Positions 8,012-16,530 of a stretch of 64,000 nt of DNA are shown piece after piece. Under the pieces are notes generated by a model that did not search any database, was not told where the DNA came from, and saw only the letters and a list, made by a program, of their open reading frames with translations. The DNA comes from CAJINA01 sp964647585 (GTDB lineage Bacteria > Desulfobacterota > Desulfobacteria > Desulfobacterales > CAJINA01): contig CAZYGG010000009.1 of the NCBI GenBank assembly GCA_964647585.1, positions 1 through 64,000 on the forward strand. The letters run 5' to 3'. Position numbers and translations under genes: made by a program. The number at the start of each line of letters is the position of its first letter. Positions within the stretch are counted from its first letter, which is position 1.

Positions 8012-10135
8012 CTATTGGGCTGCACATGCCTCCGGCCGACCCGACAAGGCCGGTTTCCACAGGATGTTTCCAAGAAACAACTCATCCGCCGGACGGGCGG
8101 ATCCCCAGTAATTCCCGGTCAGATCCACCTGTAAAGGCGCGTAGCTTTGAACATGGAAAGGATCGCTGTTTTCGAAAACATTGTTGTGAATGATCGGCCC
8201 CAGGCCGGCGCCCTCCATTACCAGCGCCCCCTGCCCCTGGTTCCCGCTGAAAACCGAACAACTGACATCCGGCCGGGCGTTATCCATGAGGAGCATACCG
8301 GCCTGAGCGCTTTGCGAAATATTGCCGGCATGTATCTCCGGCGCGCAGTTGGAAACCGTTATCCCGGTATCCGCCTTGACTATGGTGATATATCTCAAGC
8401 GGACCCGGCCGGCCCCCTCTAGCACCACACCCTGCCAGGCTCCCGGCTGTGCGCCGGTGGCTTTGGGGCCGAAAGTAATCGGCCGGTCCTTTTGTCCATA
8501 CGCCAGCAACTCACCACCGGTAATATTTAAGGCCGCGCCCGGCGAAAAGAGAATTTTTACTCCCGGTTCAATATACAGGGTTGCGCCCGGGCCCACGGTT
8601 ATTCCTGATCCGGCTGTATAGGGATTTTTTTCAGCCACCAGGAGAACTTTTCCGAGAATCGCTCCGCCCAGCATAGGCCCAGGCTGGGGCAGCTGGTAAA
8701 GCCCTGCCACCGGCAGGGCCACGGCTTCGGCGGCCTGGGGAAATTTACCGAAATTGCCGGCCCGGTCGACGGCTCTGACCTTGACGAAAAACCGGTTGAA
8801 GTTTTCCTGATCCGGCAGAACGGTTGCCGGCTTTTCGGAATAGGCCGCCTGGTTGAAACCACTTAGCGGCGTAATGCTGGACCAGACTTCGTAACCGGCC
8901 AGATCGTCTTCGTTGTTAGGCGTCCACAGAATTTTTACCTTGCCGTCCAGGGAAGCCGTGGCCAGCCCGCTGACCATTTCCGGCGGTAAGCTGTCAATAT
9001 CCAGCTGGTGCGCCGGGTCAATGGCGTGCCCCTGCCCGCCATCGGAATTGACGAGGTAGGCCATGGCGGTCAACCCGTAAGCCTGCTCATCGGGCTTTAC
9101 CATATAGGTGCCCTCGTAGATTTCCCGGGAGTCAAATTCCTTTTCAATGGCGGCCAGCATCTCTTCCGTCAGCTGGTGGCCGGTTTCGGTATAGGTTTTG
9201 CGGATAGCGTCAAGGACTTCAAGCCGCAGGGCCTGTTTCACTGCCCCGGAAACCGGAGTCAGCTCAATCCCCGCTCTAAAGTCACCGAGATCGACATAGG
9301 CCCGGCAGCCGGGATCGCCAATCAGGCGAAAGGCCGCTTTCTGGCCTTTGACAAACGGTTTTCCCGGATTCATAACCGTAAAAAGATCTATCCGGGGTAT
9401 GCGCATCTGGGCATGCAGGGCTGATTCCGGGAGCTCTATCGTGGAAACGATCTCCCGAAACAGGTCATCGGTCTGGCTCATCATCTCCGTATGCCTGAGG
9501 TTCCACATGGAAGCAATTGTGGCCGTTAACAGGCCAATGGGGTTTAGAGAGAAGCCACCACCGTGGGCACGCTGGACGTGTTTGGCCCGCCAGAGCAGGT
9601 TGCCGGTCCTCAGGTCCCAGAGTTTGACTTCACAACCGACCGCAATCTGGGAATAAATGCCGGCGAATACGCGGTCAAAATGGGTAATCTTACCGGTAAA
9701 GGCAGCGTCGACCCCCAGGATGCTTTTTAGTTTTTTAGGGTTTTCGGCAAGCATCTGATCGACCTTGCCGGTATCGGTGAGTCCCGCGTTCTTTAACCGT
9801 TTGTCGGTATTAAAAAGCTCCAGATCTTTGAAGGGTAATGACGCAATGTGATTGTACATCCCCCGGCGCACAATGTCTCCAGGATTTTCCTTGCTGTAGG
9901 CAATTGAGTAAGCCTTATCTTCTACGCCCACAAAAGGAAGCACGGCCACGGAGGTCGGTTTGTGACGTTTGAAATAAGCCGTATTTTCATACTCCCCTTT
10001 AAAACGGGAAAAGGCTTCGGAAGTTGCAATTATGAACTGGGCGCCCTCTTCGGTCCCCACCGTCGCGCAACCTGATAAAAACAGGGCCATCATCAGTAAA
10101 ATAGCAGGGACAAATCCATAACGTAACGGTTTCAT
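8012..10135 (-). CDS. Large lipoprotein: GNA1162/CsgG-like domain, FN3-like domain, parallel beta-helix
   Basis: This 707-residue lipoprotein has lipobox LSGC with Cys23. Residues about 50-230 resemble the GNA1162/DUF799 lipoproteins, which are relatives of CsgG and TolB-N proteins (PTSVAVLPFVGVED, then DAAFTGKITHFDRVFAGIYSQIAVGCEVKLWDLRTG). A fibronectin-III-like segment lies near 395-470 (ASLDGKVKILWTPNNEDDLAGYEVW). From about 500 onward there is a right-handed beta-helix of the pectate-lyase type (ITVGPGATLYIEPGVKILF and repeated GxxLxV/I turns). The mix of a pore-family-like domain with adhesive or carbohydrate-binding folds suggests an outer-membrane assembly factor with a surface module. 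The gene leads the operon with the two LPP20-like paralogues and diverges from the MCE operon. Confidence 0.75.
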   Translation of the reverse strand: MKPLRYGFVPAILLMMALFLSGCATVGTEEGAQFIIATSEAFSRFKGEYENTAYFKRHKPTSVAVLPFVGVEDKAYSIAYSKENPGDIVRRGMYNHIASLPFKDLELFNTDKRLKNAGLTDTGKVDQMLAENPKKLKSILGVDAAFTGKITHFDRVFAGIYSQIAVGCEVKLWDLRTGNLLWRAKHVQRAHGGGFSLNPIGLLTATIASMWNLRHTEMMSQTDDLFREIVSTIELPESALHAQMRIPRIDLFTVMNPGKPFVKGQKAAFRLIGDPGCRAYVDLGDFRAGIELTPVSGAVKQALRLEVLDAIRKTYTETGHQLTEEMLAAIEKEFDSREIYEGTYMVKPDEQAYGLTAMAYLVNSDGGQGHAIDPAHQLDIDSLPPEMVSGLATASLDGKVKILWTPNNEDDLAGYEVWSSITPLSGFNQAAYSEKPATVLPDQENFNRFFVKVRAVDRAGNFGKFPQAAEAVALPVAGLYQLPQPGPMLGGAILGKVLLVAEKNPYTAGSGITVGPGATLYIEPGVKILFSPGAALNITGGELLAYGQKDRPITFGPKATGAQPGAWQGVVLEGAGRVRLRYITIVKADTGITVSNCAPEIHAGNISQSAQAGMLLMDNARPDVSCSVFSGNQGQGALVMEGAGLGPIIHNNVFENSDPFHVQSYAPLQVDLTGNYWGSARPADELFLGNILWKPALSGRPEACAAQ

Positions 10136-10266
10136 AGTTCAAACCCCCGATTTAGTTTGAATATAGTCAACGCATCCTCGATAAACGCTATTATAAAGCC
10201 ATTGTTTTGTCAATCTGGGGTTAAACTAGTAGATTTTTGTTTTCAAATCGACTAAAAGTTTAATCA

Positions 10267-11043
10267 ATGAAATCAGTCACAGGGCGCATAGGCCGAAAAA
10301 CAATCCTGGCCACAAATCATGTTTTGACACTCATGGCCCTTGCCTATCGCTTGATCAGCCTGGCGGTAAAAAGCCCGCCGCAGGGCCGGGCGCTGGTGAA
10401 AAAGGTCATATTCGAACAGGTCTATTTCACCGCCATTCAGGCCCTGCCCCTGGTGATCCCCATTGCCCTGATCCTGGGAAGTACCCTCATTGCCCAGTTC
10501 ACCAAACTTGCGGGCCAATACGATCCTGGCAAACTTATGGTTATCCTGGTAATCCGGGAACTGGGGCCGATCATTACCGCGCTGCTCGTCATTCTCCGCT
10601 CGGCGACCTCGGTTACCATTGAACTCGGGTACATGGGTGTTTTGCACGAAATCGAATCCATTGAAATGGCCGGTATCGACCCGCTCAGGGTTATCTGTGT
10701 CCCGCGGCTTATCGGGATTACTTCCGCAATTTTAAGCCTGTTCATTGTCTTCGACCTTGTTGCGATCCTCGGCGGCTACATGCTTGTCTGGATTTTTACC
10801 TATGCCCCGGTGGGCAGTTTTTTCAACCAGATCACCAGGGCCATAACCGCAACCGATATTATTGTGGGCATAATCAAGGCGCTCTGTTTCGGGATCACCA
10901 TCACCGTAACCAGCAGCTACCACGGGTTTCAAACCCATCGCCGGATTACAGATATACCCCCGGCAACTTCAAGGGCGGCGATTGAGTGTTTTTTTTATTG
11001 CCTCATCATCAATGTCTTCATTTCACTTCTGTTTTATATGTAG
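10267..11043 (+). CDS. MlaE-family ABC permease (MCE lipid transport)
   Basis: This 258-residue integral membrane permease has about five to six helices. It carries the MlaE signature region around RELGPIITALLVILRSATSVTIELGYMGVLHEIESIEMAGIDPLRVICVPR, whose conserved Glu-rich coupling stretch contacts the ATPase in known Mla systems. In studied relatives this protein sits in the inner membrane and moves phospholipids with an MlaF ATPase and an MCE ring. Here the gene after it is a strongly degenerate MlaF-like protein and the third gene is the MCE protein, so the classic order is kept. The upstream 131-base region is shared with the divergent lipoprotein operon. Confidence 0.88.
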   Translation: MKSVTGRIGRKTILATNHVLTLMALAYRLISLAVKSPPQGRALVKKVIFEQVYFTAIQALPLVIPIALILGSTLIAQFTKLAGQYDPGKLMVILVIRELGPIITALLVILRSATSVTIELGYMGVLHEIESIEMAGIDPLRVICVPRLIGITSAILSLFIVFDLVAILGGYMLVWIFTYAPVGSFFNQITRAITATDIIVGIIKALCFGITITVTSSYHGFQTHRRITDIPPATSRAAIECFFYCLIINVFISLLFYM

Positions 11044-11051
11044 GTGCTCTT

Positions 11052-11711
11052 TTGAACATTGTGACCCTGGAAAACTACGAGCTGCAAGACATGACCACGG
11101 GAAGTCATCTGCAGGATTTCAACCTCAGCCTGGCGACCGGCGAAACCTGTTCGCTTTCAGCGGATGATTCCGACGTAGCGCACCTGCTGACCAGTGCCCT
11201 GGCAACCCTCGCCCACCCGATCTCCGGAAAATATATCTTCCAGAATACCGTGCTTAACTTTGGTAACTATCAAAATCTGCTTGCGTATAAAAAGCAGATC
11301 GGATATTTCGGCCCGGACGCCGCCCTGGTCAGCAACCTGACCGTCCGGGAGAATTTACTCCTCTCCCGCGCCTATTTTGAAAACAGGCTTGATCTGGATC
11401 TCGATGACAATGTAAAGGATTTATGTGGTGCGTTTCAGCTGACTGAAAAGCTCGACTTGCGGCCGACTGTTTTAAGCCCCCTGGATATCAGAGCGGCCAT
11501 TATGACCAGGGAAATAACCAAATCATTGAAACTTTTTATACTGGACGGCCTTGAAGAGCTAAGCGGCCACCCGGGCTTTGACTTTCTGGTCACCCGAATT
11601 GAACATATGACCGCCGCCGGGGTACCGCTCGTCGTGCTTTGTGAAAGCGAAGAGCTGGTTGACAGACTGACTGACCGGACCGTGCGGATTGATTCTGCTG
11701 GGCAGCTTTAG
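11052..11711 (+). CDS. Degenerate MlaF-like ABC ATPase homologue lacking catalytic motifs
   Basis: A 219-residue protein occupies the MlaF position between an MlaE permease and an MCE protein. The ABC fold is traceable (an N-terminal beta-strand unit, an IGYFGPDAALVSNLTVREN stretch matching the usual IGyvFQ...LTVREN region, and a Walker-B-like strand LKLFILDGLEEL). The catalytic sites are gone. The Walker A position reads SLSADDSDVAHLL with no GxxGxGK(S/T), the Q-loop Gln is Pro, the LSGGQ signature is LSPLD, the Walker B Glu is Gly, and the H-loop His is Glu (VVLCESEEL). Start: TTG 11052 (AGGTG upstream) or GTG 11061; no ATG fits. The frame is intact over 219 codons, so it is not decaying like a pseudogene. 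It probably cannot hydrolyse ATP. Confidence 0.72.
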   Translation: MNIVTLENYELQDMTTGSHLQDFNLSLATGETCSLSADDSDVAHLLTSALATLAHPISGKYIFQNTVLNFGNYQNLLAYKKQIGYFGPDAALVSNLTVRENLLLSRAYFENRLDLDLDDNVKDLCGAFQLTEKLDLRPTVLSPLDIRAAIMTREITKSLKLFILDGLEELSGHPGFDFLVTRIEHMTAAGVPLVVLCESEELVDRLTDRTVRIDSAGQL

Positions 11712-11770
11712 ACTAGAAGCCATCTAAAAAATGGAACAACCGTTAACCATTTAACCAAACAGGCTGAGTC

Positions 11771-12811
11771 ATGGATCTTGATTTCTCCAGCAAGGAAAAA
11801 GTCGTAGGAACATTTACGATCTGCATCATCATTCTTCTCCTGGCGACCACTATCATCATCGGACGCGGCAAGGATTGGTTCCGGGCTTCCGTTGTATTTT
11901 ACGCGACCTTTAGTGAAAGCTATAATCTTAAAAAGAATGCAGCGGTCAAAATGTACAGTACCGACATCGGCCTGGTAAAAGACATTTCTTTAGCCGGAGA
12001 AAAGGTCAAACTGACCCTTAAGATCTATAAGGATTTCGCCCCACGTATTAAATCGAACGCCATCGCTTCGGTGGAAAGCCCCACCCTGATCGGTGATGAA
12101 TTTGTCTCCATAAAACCCGGTAGTAATAAATCCCTCCCGCTAACCCCAAACAGTGAAATTCGCACCGTTGCTAAAAAGTCATTTGCCGACATTCTCCAGG
12201 AGTTTGAGATTGAAAAGACGGCTAAAATGGTCGTTGCCGCTATCCAGGGAATCTCTGAAACCGCCCATGAGCTCCGCGCCCCGGAGGGCCCTCTGATGAC
12301 TTCGCTGAACAATATAGAAAGGGCTACCGGGCATTTTGAAAAACTTACCGAAAGTCTGCAGGCCGGCGAAGGTACCGCCGGAAGCATCCTGCAATCAAGA
12401 GAGTTGATCGAGGCCCTGCTTGCCAGAATTGATAAACTCGGTCTGATTCTGGACGACCTTTCCCGGGCGACGGAGAAAACCCCGCTAACCGTGGAACTGG
12501 TCAATACCAATCTGGAAACGCTGAAACGATTCAGCACCAGTGCTTCGGGTAGTTTCTTACGGCTGGAAAATATATTGAAGGAGGTGGATGAGAGCATCCT
12601 GGCGATTAAGACGATCCTGACCAACGTGGAAGCGGGCAGTCACGATATTCCGGCGATCATTCAGTCGGCACGCCAGGGCATCGATGATATCCGGGACAGT
12701 GTCGATGATGCGGACCGGATCATCCAGTCCATACAAAAAAACCCGCTGATCCGCGGCAACCTGCCGCCCGAACCGGAAGCCCGGCCCACCGATAGCGGGC
12801 TGCGCCCGTGA
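11771..12811 (+). CDS. MCE-domain (MlaD-type) lipid-binding protein
   Basis: This 346-residue protein has an uncleaved N-terminal anchor (residues about 12-32, ICIIILLLATTIII), followed by an MCE domain (about 40-125: VVFYATFSESYNLKKNAAVKMYSTDIGLVKDI...GDEFVSIKPGS). A long alpha-helical, coiled-coil-prone tail runs to the C-terminus. In MlaD and PqiB/LetB proteins the MCE domain forms a hexameric ring in the periplasm with a lipid channel, and long helices can form a tube. The helical tail points to a tunnel or needle type rather than a bare ring. It is third in the operon after the permease and the ATPase-like gene. Confidence 0.88.
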   Translation: MDLDFSSKEKVVGTFTICIIILLLATTIIIGRGKDWFRASVVFYATFSESYNLKKNAAVKMYSTDIGLVKDISLAGEKVKLTLKIYKDFAPRIKSNAIASVESPTLIGDEFVSIKPGSNKSLPLTPNSEIRTVAKKSFADILQEFEIEKTAKMVVAAIQGISETAHELRAPEGPLMTSLNNIERATGHFEKLTESLQAGEGTAGSILQSRELIEALLARIDKLGLILDDLSRATEKTPLTVELVNTNLETLKRFSTSASGSFLRLENILKEVDESILAIKTILTNVEAGSHDIPAIIQSARQGIDDIRDSVDDADRIIQSIQKNPLIRGNLPPEPEARPTDSGLRP

Positions 12812-12943
12812 TGAGGTTAAAGGCTGAAGACCGAAGGAAAACCTTTCTCAAGGACGGAAGAACTCAATATCCAATGGCCAACAAGGAATGTCCAATATCC
12901 AAGTACGGAAGTGCTCCGCACTGCTCGTTTGATTGATAACAGA

Positions 12944-13090
12944 TTAGAAGCTATCTCAAAAAAGAATTTTGGTTCAAGGTCAAGGCGGCCGTGAAATTTA
13001 AACCGGAGGAATACTGGAGTATTTCGAGGATTTGAATTTCACGCCCAACGCAGAGATTGGGCCAAAAGGCTTTTTTGAGATAGCTTCTAA
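12944..13090. repeat. 147-bp palindromic element with perfect 21-bp terminal inverted repeats
   Basis: The left arm 12944-12964 and right arm 13070-13090 are exact reverse complements (21 bp; core TAGAAGCTATCTCAAAAAAG). The interior also pairs partly (CGTGAAATT near the left, AATTTCACG near the right), so the whole unit can fold into one long hairpin. The right arm overlaps the nadK stop codon at 13087-13089. There is no room for a transposase. It looks like a MITE or REP-like element. Partial arms recur at 22511, 61970 and, less exactly, at other gene ends. Confidence 0.8.
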
Positions 13091-13938
13091 ACACGGCCCC
13101 CGCTCCAGCGTAGCTTCGCCTTCAAAACATCGTAATAATTCTGCCCCGGGATGGTTATCATTTGAACCGGATGGGCGCTTTTCATAACCTTGATGGTATC
13201 ACCATCTGACAGCTCCAGTCCGACCTGACCGTCAAAGGTAAGCATGAGGCCAGAGGATTTTTCCGCCACGCGCAGGGAAATCACGGCGGCATCCGGAATG
13301 ATCAGGGGCCGGTTGGTGAGGGTAAATGGACAAATGGGCGTCATAATAATCCCGGGAACAGCCGGCTGTAGAACCGGCCCGCCCGCCGCCAGAGAGTAGG
13401 CTGTCGATCCGGTGGGTGTAGCTATTATCAGTCCGTCCGCCCGGTAGGTGGTGAGGTAGTGACCATCGATCCGGGTTTCTATATCTGCAAGCCTGGCCAG
13501 GGTGCCCTTGTTGATCACGACATCGTTTAGAACCGTTTCGCGGGCGATTTCCTGCTCCTTTCTAAAAATGCTGACCTGCAGCCGCATCCTTTCACTGGTC
13601 GTAAAATCATCGTTCAAAATGGATTCCGCCACGCCAAACAGGTCTTCCGCAACCGCCTCAGCCAGAAACCCCACCTCTCCAAATTTTACACCCAGAACAG
13701 GCACCTGTTGATCCCCAATCCAGCGGATCGCGCCCAGGAATGTACCATCGCCTCCCAGGACAAATACGCAGAACAGATCTGTGGGCAATGGGCTCGGTTT
13801 TTTACCTTTTACATTATAAATGGGCGCCCGTTGCTGCTGGACAACCGCTACATCCCTTTCAATGAGCCATTGTTCGAACGCCTGCGCTTTTTGCTCGGCC
13901 TCGCGGTCTCTTTTTACCACCAGCCCTACTTTTACCAT
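13087..13938 (-). CDS. nadK: NAD kinase
   Basis: This enzyme phosphorylates NAD to NADP with ATP or polyphosphate. The 283-residue protein has VLGGDGTFLGAIRW (the GGDGT motif), the NDVVINKG segment of the NE/D motif, and TPTGSTAYSLAAGGPVLQP, a glycine-rich region typical of the family. The start at 13938 has a GGAG-like site. It is transcribed towards the MCE operon. Its TAG stop lies within the arm of the palindromic element at 12944-13090, so that insertion may have fixed the present 3' end. Confidence 0.95.
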   Translation of the reverse strand: MVKVGLVVKRDREAEQKAQAFEQWLIERDVAVVQQQRAPIYNVKGKKPSPLPTDLFCVFVLGGDGTFLGAIRWIGDQQVPVLGVKFGEVGFLAEAVAEDLFGVAESILNDDFTTSERMRLQVSIFRKEQEIARETVLNDVVINKGTLARLADIETRIDGHYLTTYRADGLIIATPTGSTAYSLAAGGPVLQPAVPGIIMTPICPFTLTNRPLIIPDAAVISLRVAEKSSGLMLTFDGQVGLELSDGDTIKVMKSAHPVQMITIPGQNYYDVLKAKLRWSGGRV

Positions 13939-14138
13939 GGTTGTGCTCCGATATTACGACCCTGCGACTGCCATCCGTGATTGTTTGACTGGCATCGACG
14001 GCGGTGGCGCATGATTGCCGGCGCAAGGGCCTGCCAGGCGCGTAAACACAGCATCCAGAATTCACCCTGCGGACCAGCTTTGATTGCTAAAATAATACCA
14101 ATGAAACCGACGAGTTAATTGCAATAACACGGTTTTCT
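13939..14138. other. Intergenic stretch, no protein gene seen
   Basis: This lies between the divergent nadK and the XRE regulator. No coding sequence is supported. The sequence around 13990-14060 is GC-rich with self-complementary GGCGC/GCGCC-type segments. It is followed by a terminator-like hairpin on the plus strand at 14139, so a small RNA is possible but unproven. Confidence 0.35.
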
Positions 14139-14159
14139 GGTCTTCGGCAAGACCTTTTT
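14139..14159 (+). terminator. Orphan intrinsic-terminator-like hairpin
   Basis: GGTCTT, loop CGGC and AAGACC are followed by five T residues. It faces the plus strand, yet no plus-strand gene lies upstream until the MCE gene at 11771-12811, beyond the opposite-strand nadK. It sits just before the promoter at 14183, so it may shield the XRE regulator or end a small RNA. Confidence 0.55.
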
Positions 14160-14182
14160 ATTTCGATCAAATTAAAAAAAGT

Positions 14183-14211
14183 TTGACAATATCAATCAAG
14201 CCACCTATAGA
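14183..14211 (+). promoter_or_regulatory. Strong sigma-70-type promoter of the XRE-cupin regulator
   Basis: A consensus TTGACA (14183-14188) and TATAGA (14206-14211) are separated by 17 bases. Transcription would begin near 14218, about 50 bases before the ATG at 14267. Confidence 0.65.
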
Positions 14212-14266
14212 GCGTAGGATGTAATGTGTTAAATAAAAAAAATAAGGTTCATTTTCTGTATACAAT

Positions 14267-14896
14267 ATGGCCACCGAAACAGATACCAGGCAGTCTGCGG
14301 GTAAAGAGATCGCCGGCGAAATAGAGGCTCTGAACCTTGGAAACAAGATCAGGCAGTTACGGCGCAAAAAAACACTCACCCTCCAAAACGTATCCGATCT
14401 GTCCGGACTTTCAAAATCGCTGCTCTCCCAGATCGAAAATAGTTTCACAGCGCCGCCGATCGCGACCCTTTTTAAAATTTCCAGAGCCCTGGATGTAAAA
14501 ATCGGTTACTTTTTCCAGGATCCGCCGGTCTCCAGCAGGATTGCAGTCGTAAGACACACGGACCGGAAGGCAACGGTTCCGATGCATAGTCGTGCTAACG
14601 GGACCAAAGTCGGCTACCAGTATGAATCGCTGGCGCACCCGATGTCCGACAAAAACATGGAACCTTTCATGATCGAAATTTTGCCCCGGGACGCCGCGGA
14701 TATGATTTTCTATAACCACCGGGGAGAGGAATTTCTGTTCGTTCTTGAAGGCCGTATGGAATTCAGAGGCGCCGACCGGGTTATTGAACTGGAGAGCATG
14801 GATTGCCTCTATTTTGACTCGAATATACCCCACGCATTAAGAGGTCTGAACGGAAAACCGGCCCGGGCGATCGGGGTCATCTATGCCTCCGAGTAG
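14267..14896 (+). CDS. XRE-family regulator with C-terminal cupin domain
   Basis: This 209-residue regulator has an N-terminal helix-turn-helix of the XRE type (about residues 25-80: GNKIRQLRRKKTLTLQNVSDLSGLSKSLLSQIENS). A cupin effector domain follows (about 120-205: EFLFVLEGRMEFRGADRVIELESMDCLYFDSNIPHALRGL). Such proteins usually control amino acid, polyamine or other small-molecule metabolism, with the ligand bound in the cupin. It lies 314 bases before the livKHMGF operon on the same strand, which makes that operon the likely target (inference). A promoter is visible at 14183. Confidence 0.88.
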   Translation: MATETDTRQSAGKEIAGEIEALNLGNKIRQLRRKKTLTLQNVSDLSGLSKSLLSQIENSFTAPPIATLFKISRALDVKIGYFFQDPPVSSRIAVVRHTDRKATVPMHSRANGTKVGYQYESLAHPMSDKNMEPFMIEILPRDAADMIFYNHRGEEFLFVLEGRMEFRGADRVIELESMDCLYFDSNIPHALRGLNGKPARAIGVIYASE

Positions 14897-15210
14897 TCGT
14901 TTTTAACAGCGGCCTGATAACAGTCAACCGGGCCGGTTAGGCCTTGACGGGGCATTTCAAAACGATTATAGAGTGGCACTTTCGGGAAATGAAAATTATC
15001 GGCTGGCGTTGAACAAACAAGGACGGCCCTAACGTGATGATAAAACATCACATATTTAGATTGTAAATTCAAATTCAACCCGGCCCGCAAATCCACATAC
15101 ACCACCGGGCCGGTAACTGGCAAAAGGTCTGATTGACAAAGGGAACCAAACCCTGAATCGTTTGGCTGGCTACCCAATTTTTATCACAACTAAAGCAGGA
15201 GGGAACTACA
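14897..15210. other. Leader region of the liv operon with an inverted repeat
   Basis: This region holds no gene. The perfect inverted repeat GTGATG-6-CATCAC (15034-15051) is a candidate binding site for the upstream XRE regulator. Repeated CCGGGCCGG-type segments (near 14928 and 15106) can pair with each other. No clear -35/-10 pair was identified for livK. Confidence 0.4.
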
Positions 15211-16338
15211 ATGAAGAAGAGTACAGTTAAGTTTTTGGCTGCGACTGTCACTGCGATGTTTATGGTATTTACCATGTCCGGCGCTGGATTTGCCGATACG
15301 ATCAAGCTCGGCGTGGCCGGCCCCCACAGCGGTGACCTGGCCTCGTATGGTATACCGACCATTAAGGCCGCTGAACTTGTTGTAAAGGATATCAACGCCA
15401 AAGGCGGCGTGCTTGGCAAGAAGGTGGAACTGGTTGTGGAGGATGATGTCTGCAAACCTGAAGTGGCCACAAACACCGCCACAAAGCTTGCCTCCCAGAA
15501 CGTAAAGCTTGTTCTCGGGCACATCTGCTCTGGTGCTACCAAGGCCGCCCTGGGCATCTACAAGGATTCGAAAATGGTGGCCATGTCTCCATCCGCCACC
15601 AACCCTGCCCTGACCCAGAGTGGTGACTATCCCAACTTTTTCAGGACCATTGCTTCCGACGATGCCCAGGCTAAACTGGAAGTGGAATTCGCGCTTGACA
15701 AACTCGGCCTCAAAAAGATTGCCGTCCTCCACGACAAGGGCGATTACGGCAAGGGACTGGCAGAATTCGCCAAGGCCTTCCTGGAAGCTGACCCGCGCGC
15801 CACGGTCGTCCTTTATGAAGGCATCACCCCGGGTGCGGTTGATTACTCCGCCGTCGTCCAGAAAATCAAACGTTCCAAGGCGGAAGCTGTTATTTTCGGC
15901 GGGTATCATCCGGAAGCCTCTAAAATTATAACCCAGATGAAGAAGAAAAGAATGAAGACCATCTTTATCTCCGATGACGGTGTGAAGGACGATACTTTTA
16001 TTAAAGTTGCAGGGAAATATGCCGAAGGCGTTTATGCTACTGGGCCAATGGACACCTCAAGCAATCCGTTGACTATTAAAGCTAAAAAGGAACATCAGGA
16101 TACCTACGGTGCCGATCACGGTGCGTTTTTTATTAATGCCTATGCTGCCTCCCTGGCGTTGCTTAACGCTGTTGAAAAGGCTGGTAGCACGGACTATGAT
16201 GCAGTTACTAAGGCACTGCGCACCCAATATGTCGAAACCCCTCTCGGAAAGATTAAGTTTGATGATCGAGGAGACGCCCTTGGCGTCGGTTTCTCTATGT
16301 ACCAAGTAAAAAATGGTAAATATGTAGAACTCAAATAG
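15211..16338 (+). CDS. livK: Branched-chain amino acid ABC transporter, substrate-binding protein
   Basis: This 375-residue periplasmic binding protein of the LivJ/LivK type has a cleavable signal peptide (MKKSTVKFLAATVTAMFMVF...GFADT). It then begins IKLGVAGPHSGDLASYG, with the expected HICSGATKAALGIYKDSKMVAMSPSATNP ligand-pocket region. The AGGAGG ribosome site is strong. It is first of five liv genes and is separated from the permeases by a hairpin terminator at 16358, a usual way to make more binding protein than permease. The ligand (leucine, isoleucine or valine, or another amino acid) cannot be fixed from sequence. Confidence 0.93.
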   Translation: MKKSTVKFLAATVTAMFMVFTMSGAGFADTIKLGVAGPHSGDLASYGIPTIKAAELVVKDINAKGGVLGKKVELVVEDDVCKPEVATNTATKLASQNVKLVLGHICSGATKAALGIYKDSKMVAMSPSATNPALTQSGDYPNFFRTIASDDAQAKLEVEFALDKLGLKKIAVLHDKGDYGKGLAEFAKAFLEADPRATVVLYEGITPGAVDYSAVVQKIKRSKAEAVIFGGYHPEASKIITQMKKKRMKTIFISDDGVKDDTFIKVAGKYAEGVYATGPMDTSSNPLTIKAKKEHQDTYGADHGAFFINAYAASLALLNAVEKAGSTDYDAVTKALRTQYVETPLGKIKFDDRGDALGVGFSMYQVKNGKYVELK

Positions 16339-16357
16339 TAAACCAGCAGTGAGACTT

Positions 16358-16397
16358 ACAGGGGGTCAGGCGAATCATTGTCTGCCCCCTGTTTTTT
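16358..16397 (+). terminator. Attenuating terminator between livK and livH
   Basis: ACAGGGGG (16358-16365) pairs with CCCCCTGT (16385-16392) and is followed by T residues. It probably lowers transcription into the permease and ATPase genes relative to the binding protein. Confidence 0.75.
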
Positions 16398-16530
16398 AAA
16401 CAGCTGACTCTATCTGGAGCGGTTGAAAAACATCTGATTTTGTTTAGTTCAAACGCGTGGAGAATACAGGCCTCGGCCATTAAACAGAAACGGATGGTTT
16501 TCAAAAGCTCCACCGGAAAGCAGATAACCT

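Noticed and set aside
8322..8621. Plus-strand frames opposite the beta-helix lipoprotein
   Set aside because: Antisense to a well-supported gene; no ribosome site or protein family.
10136..10266. TATAAT-like box on the minus strand as promoter of the large lipoprotein operon
   Set aside because: A TATAAT is present, but the nearby TTGACA lies only 12 bases from it, so a normal -35/-10 pair is not supported.
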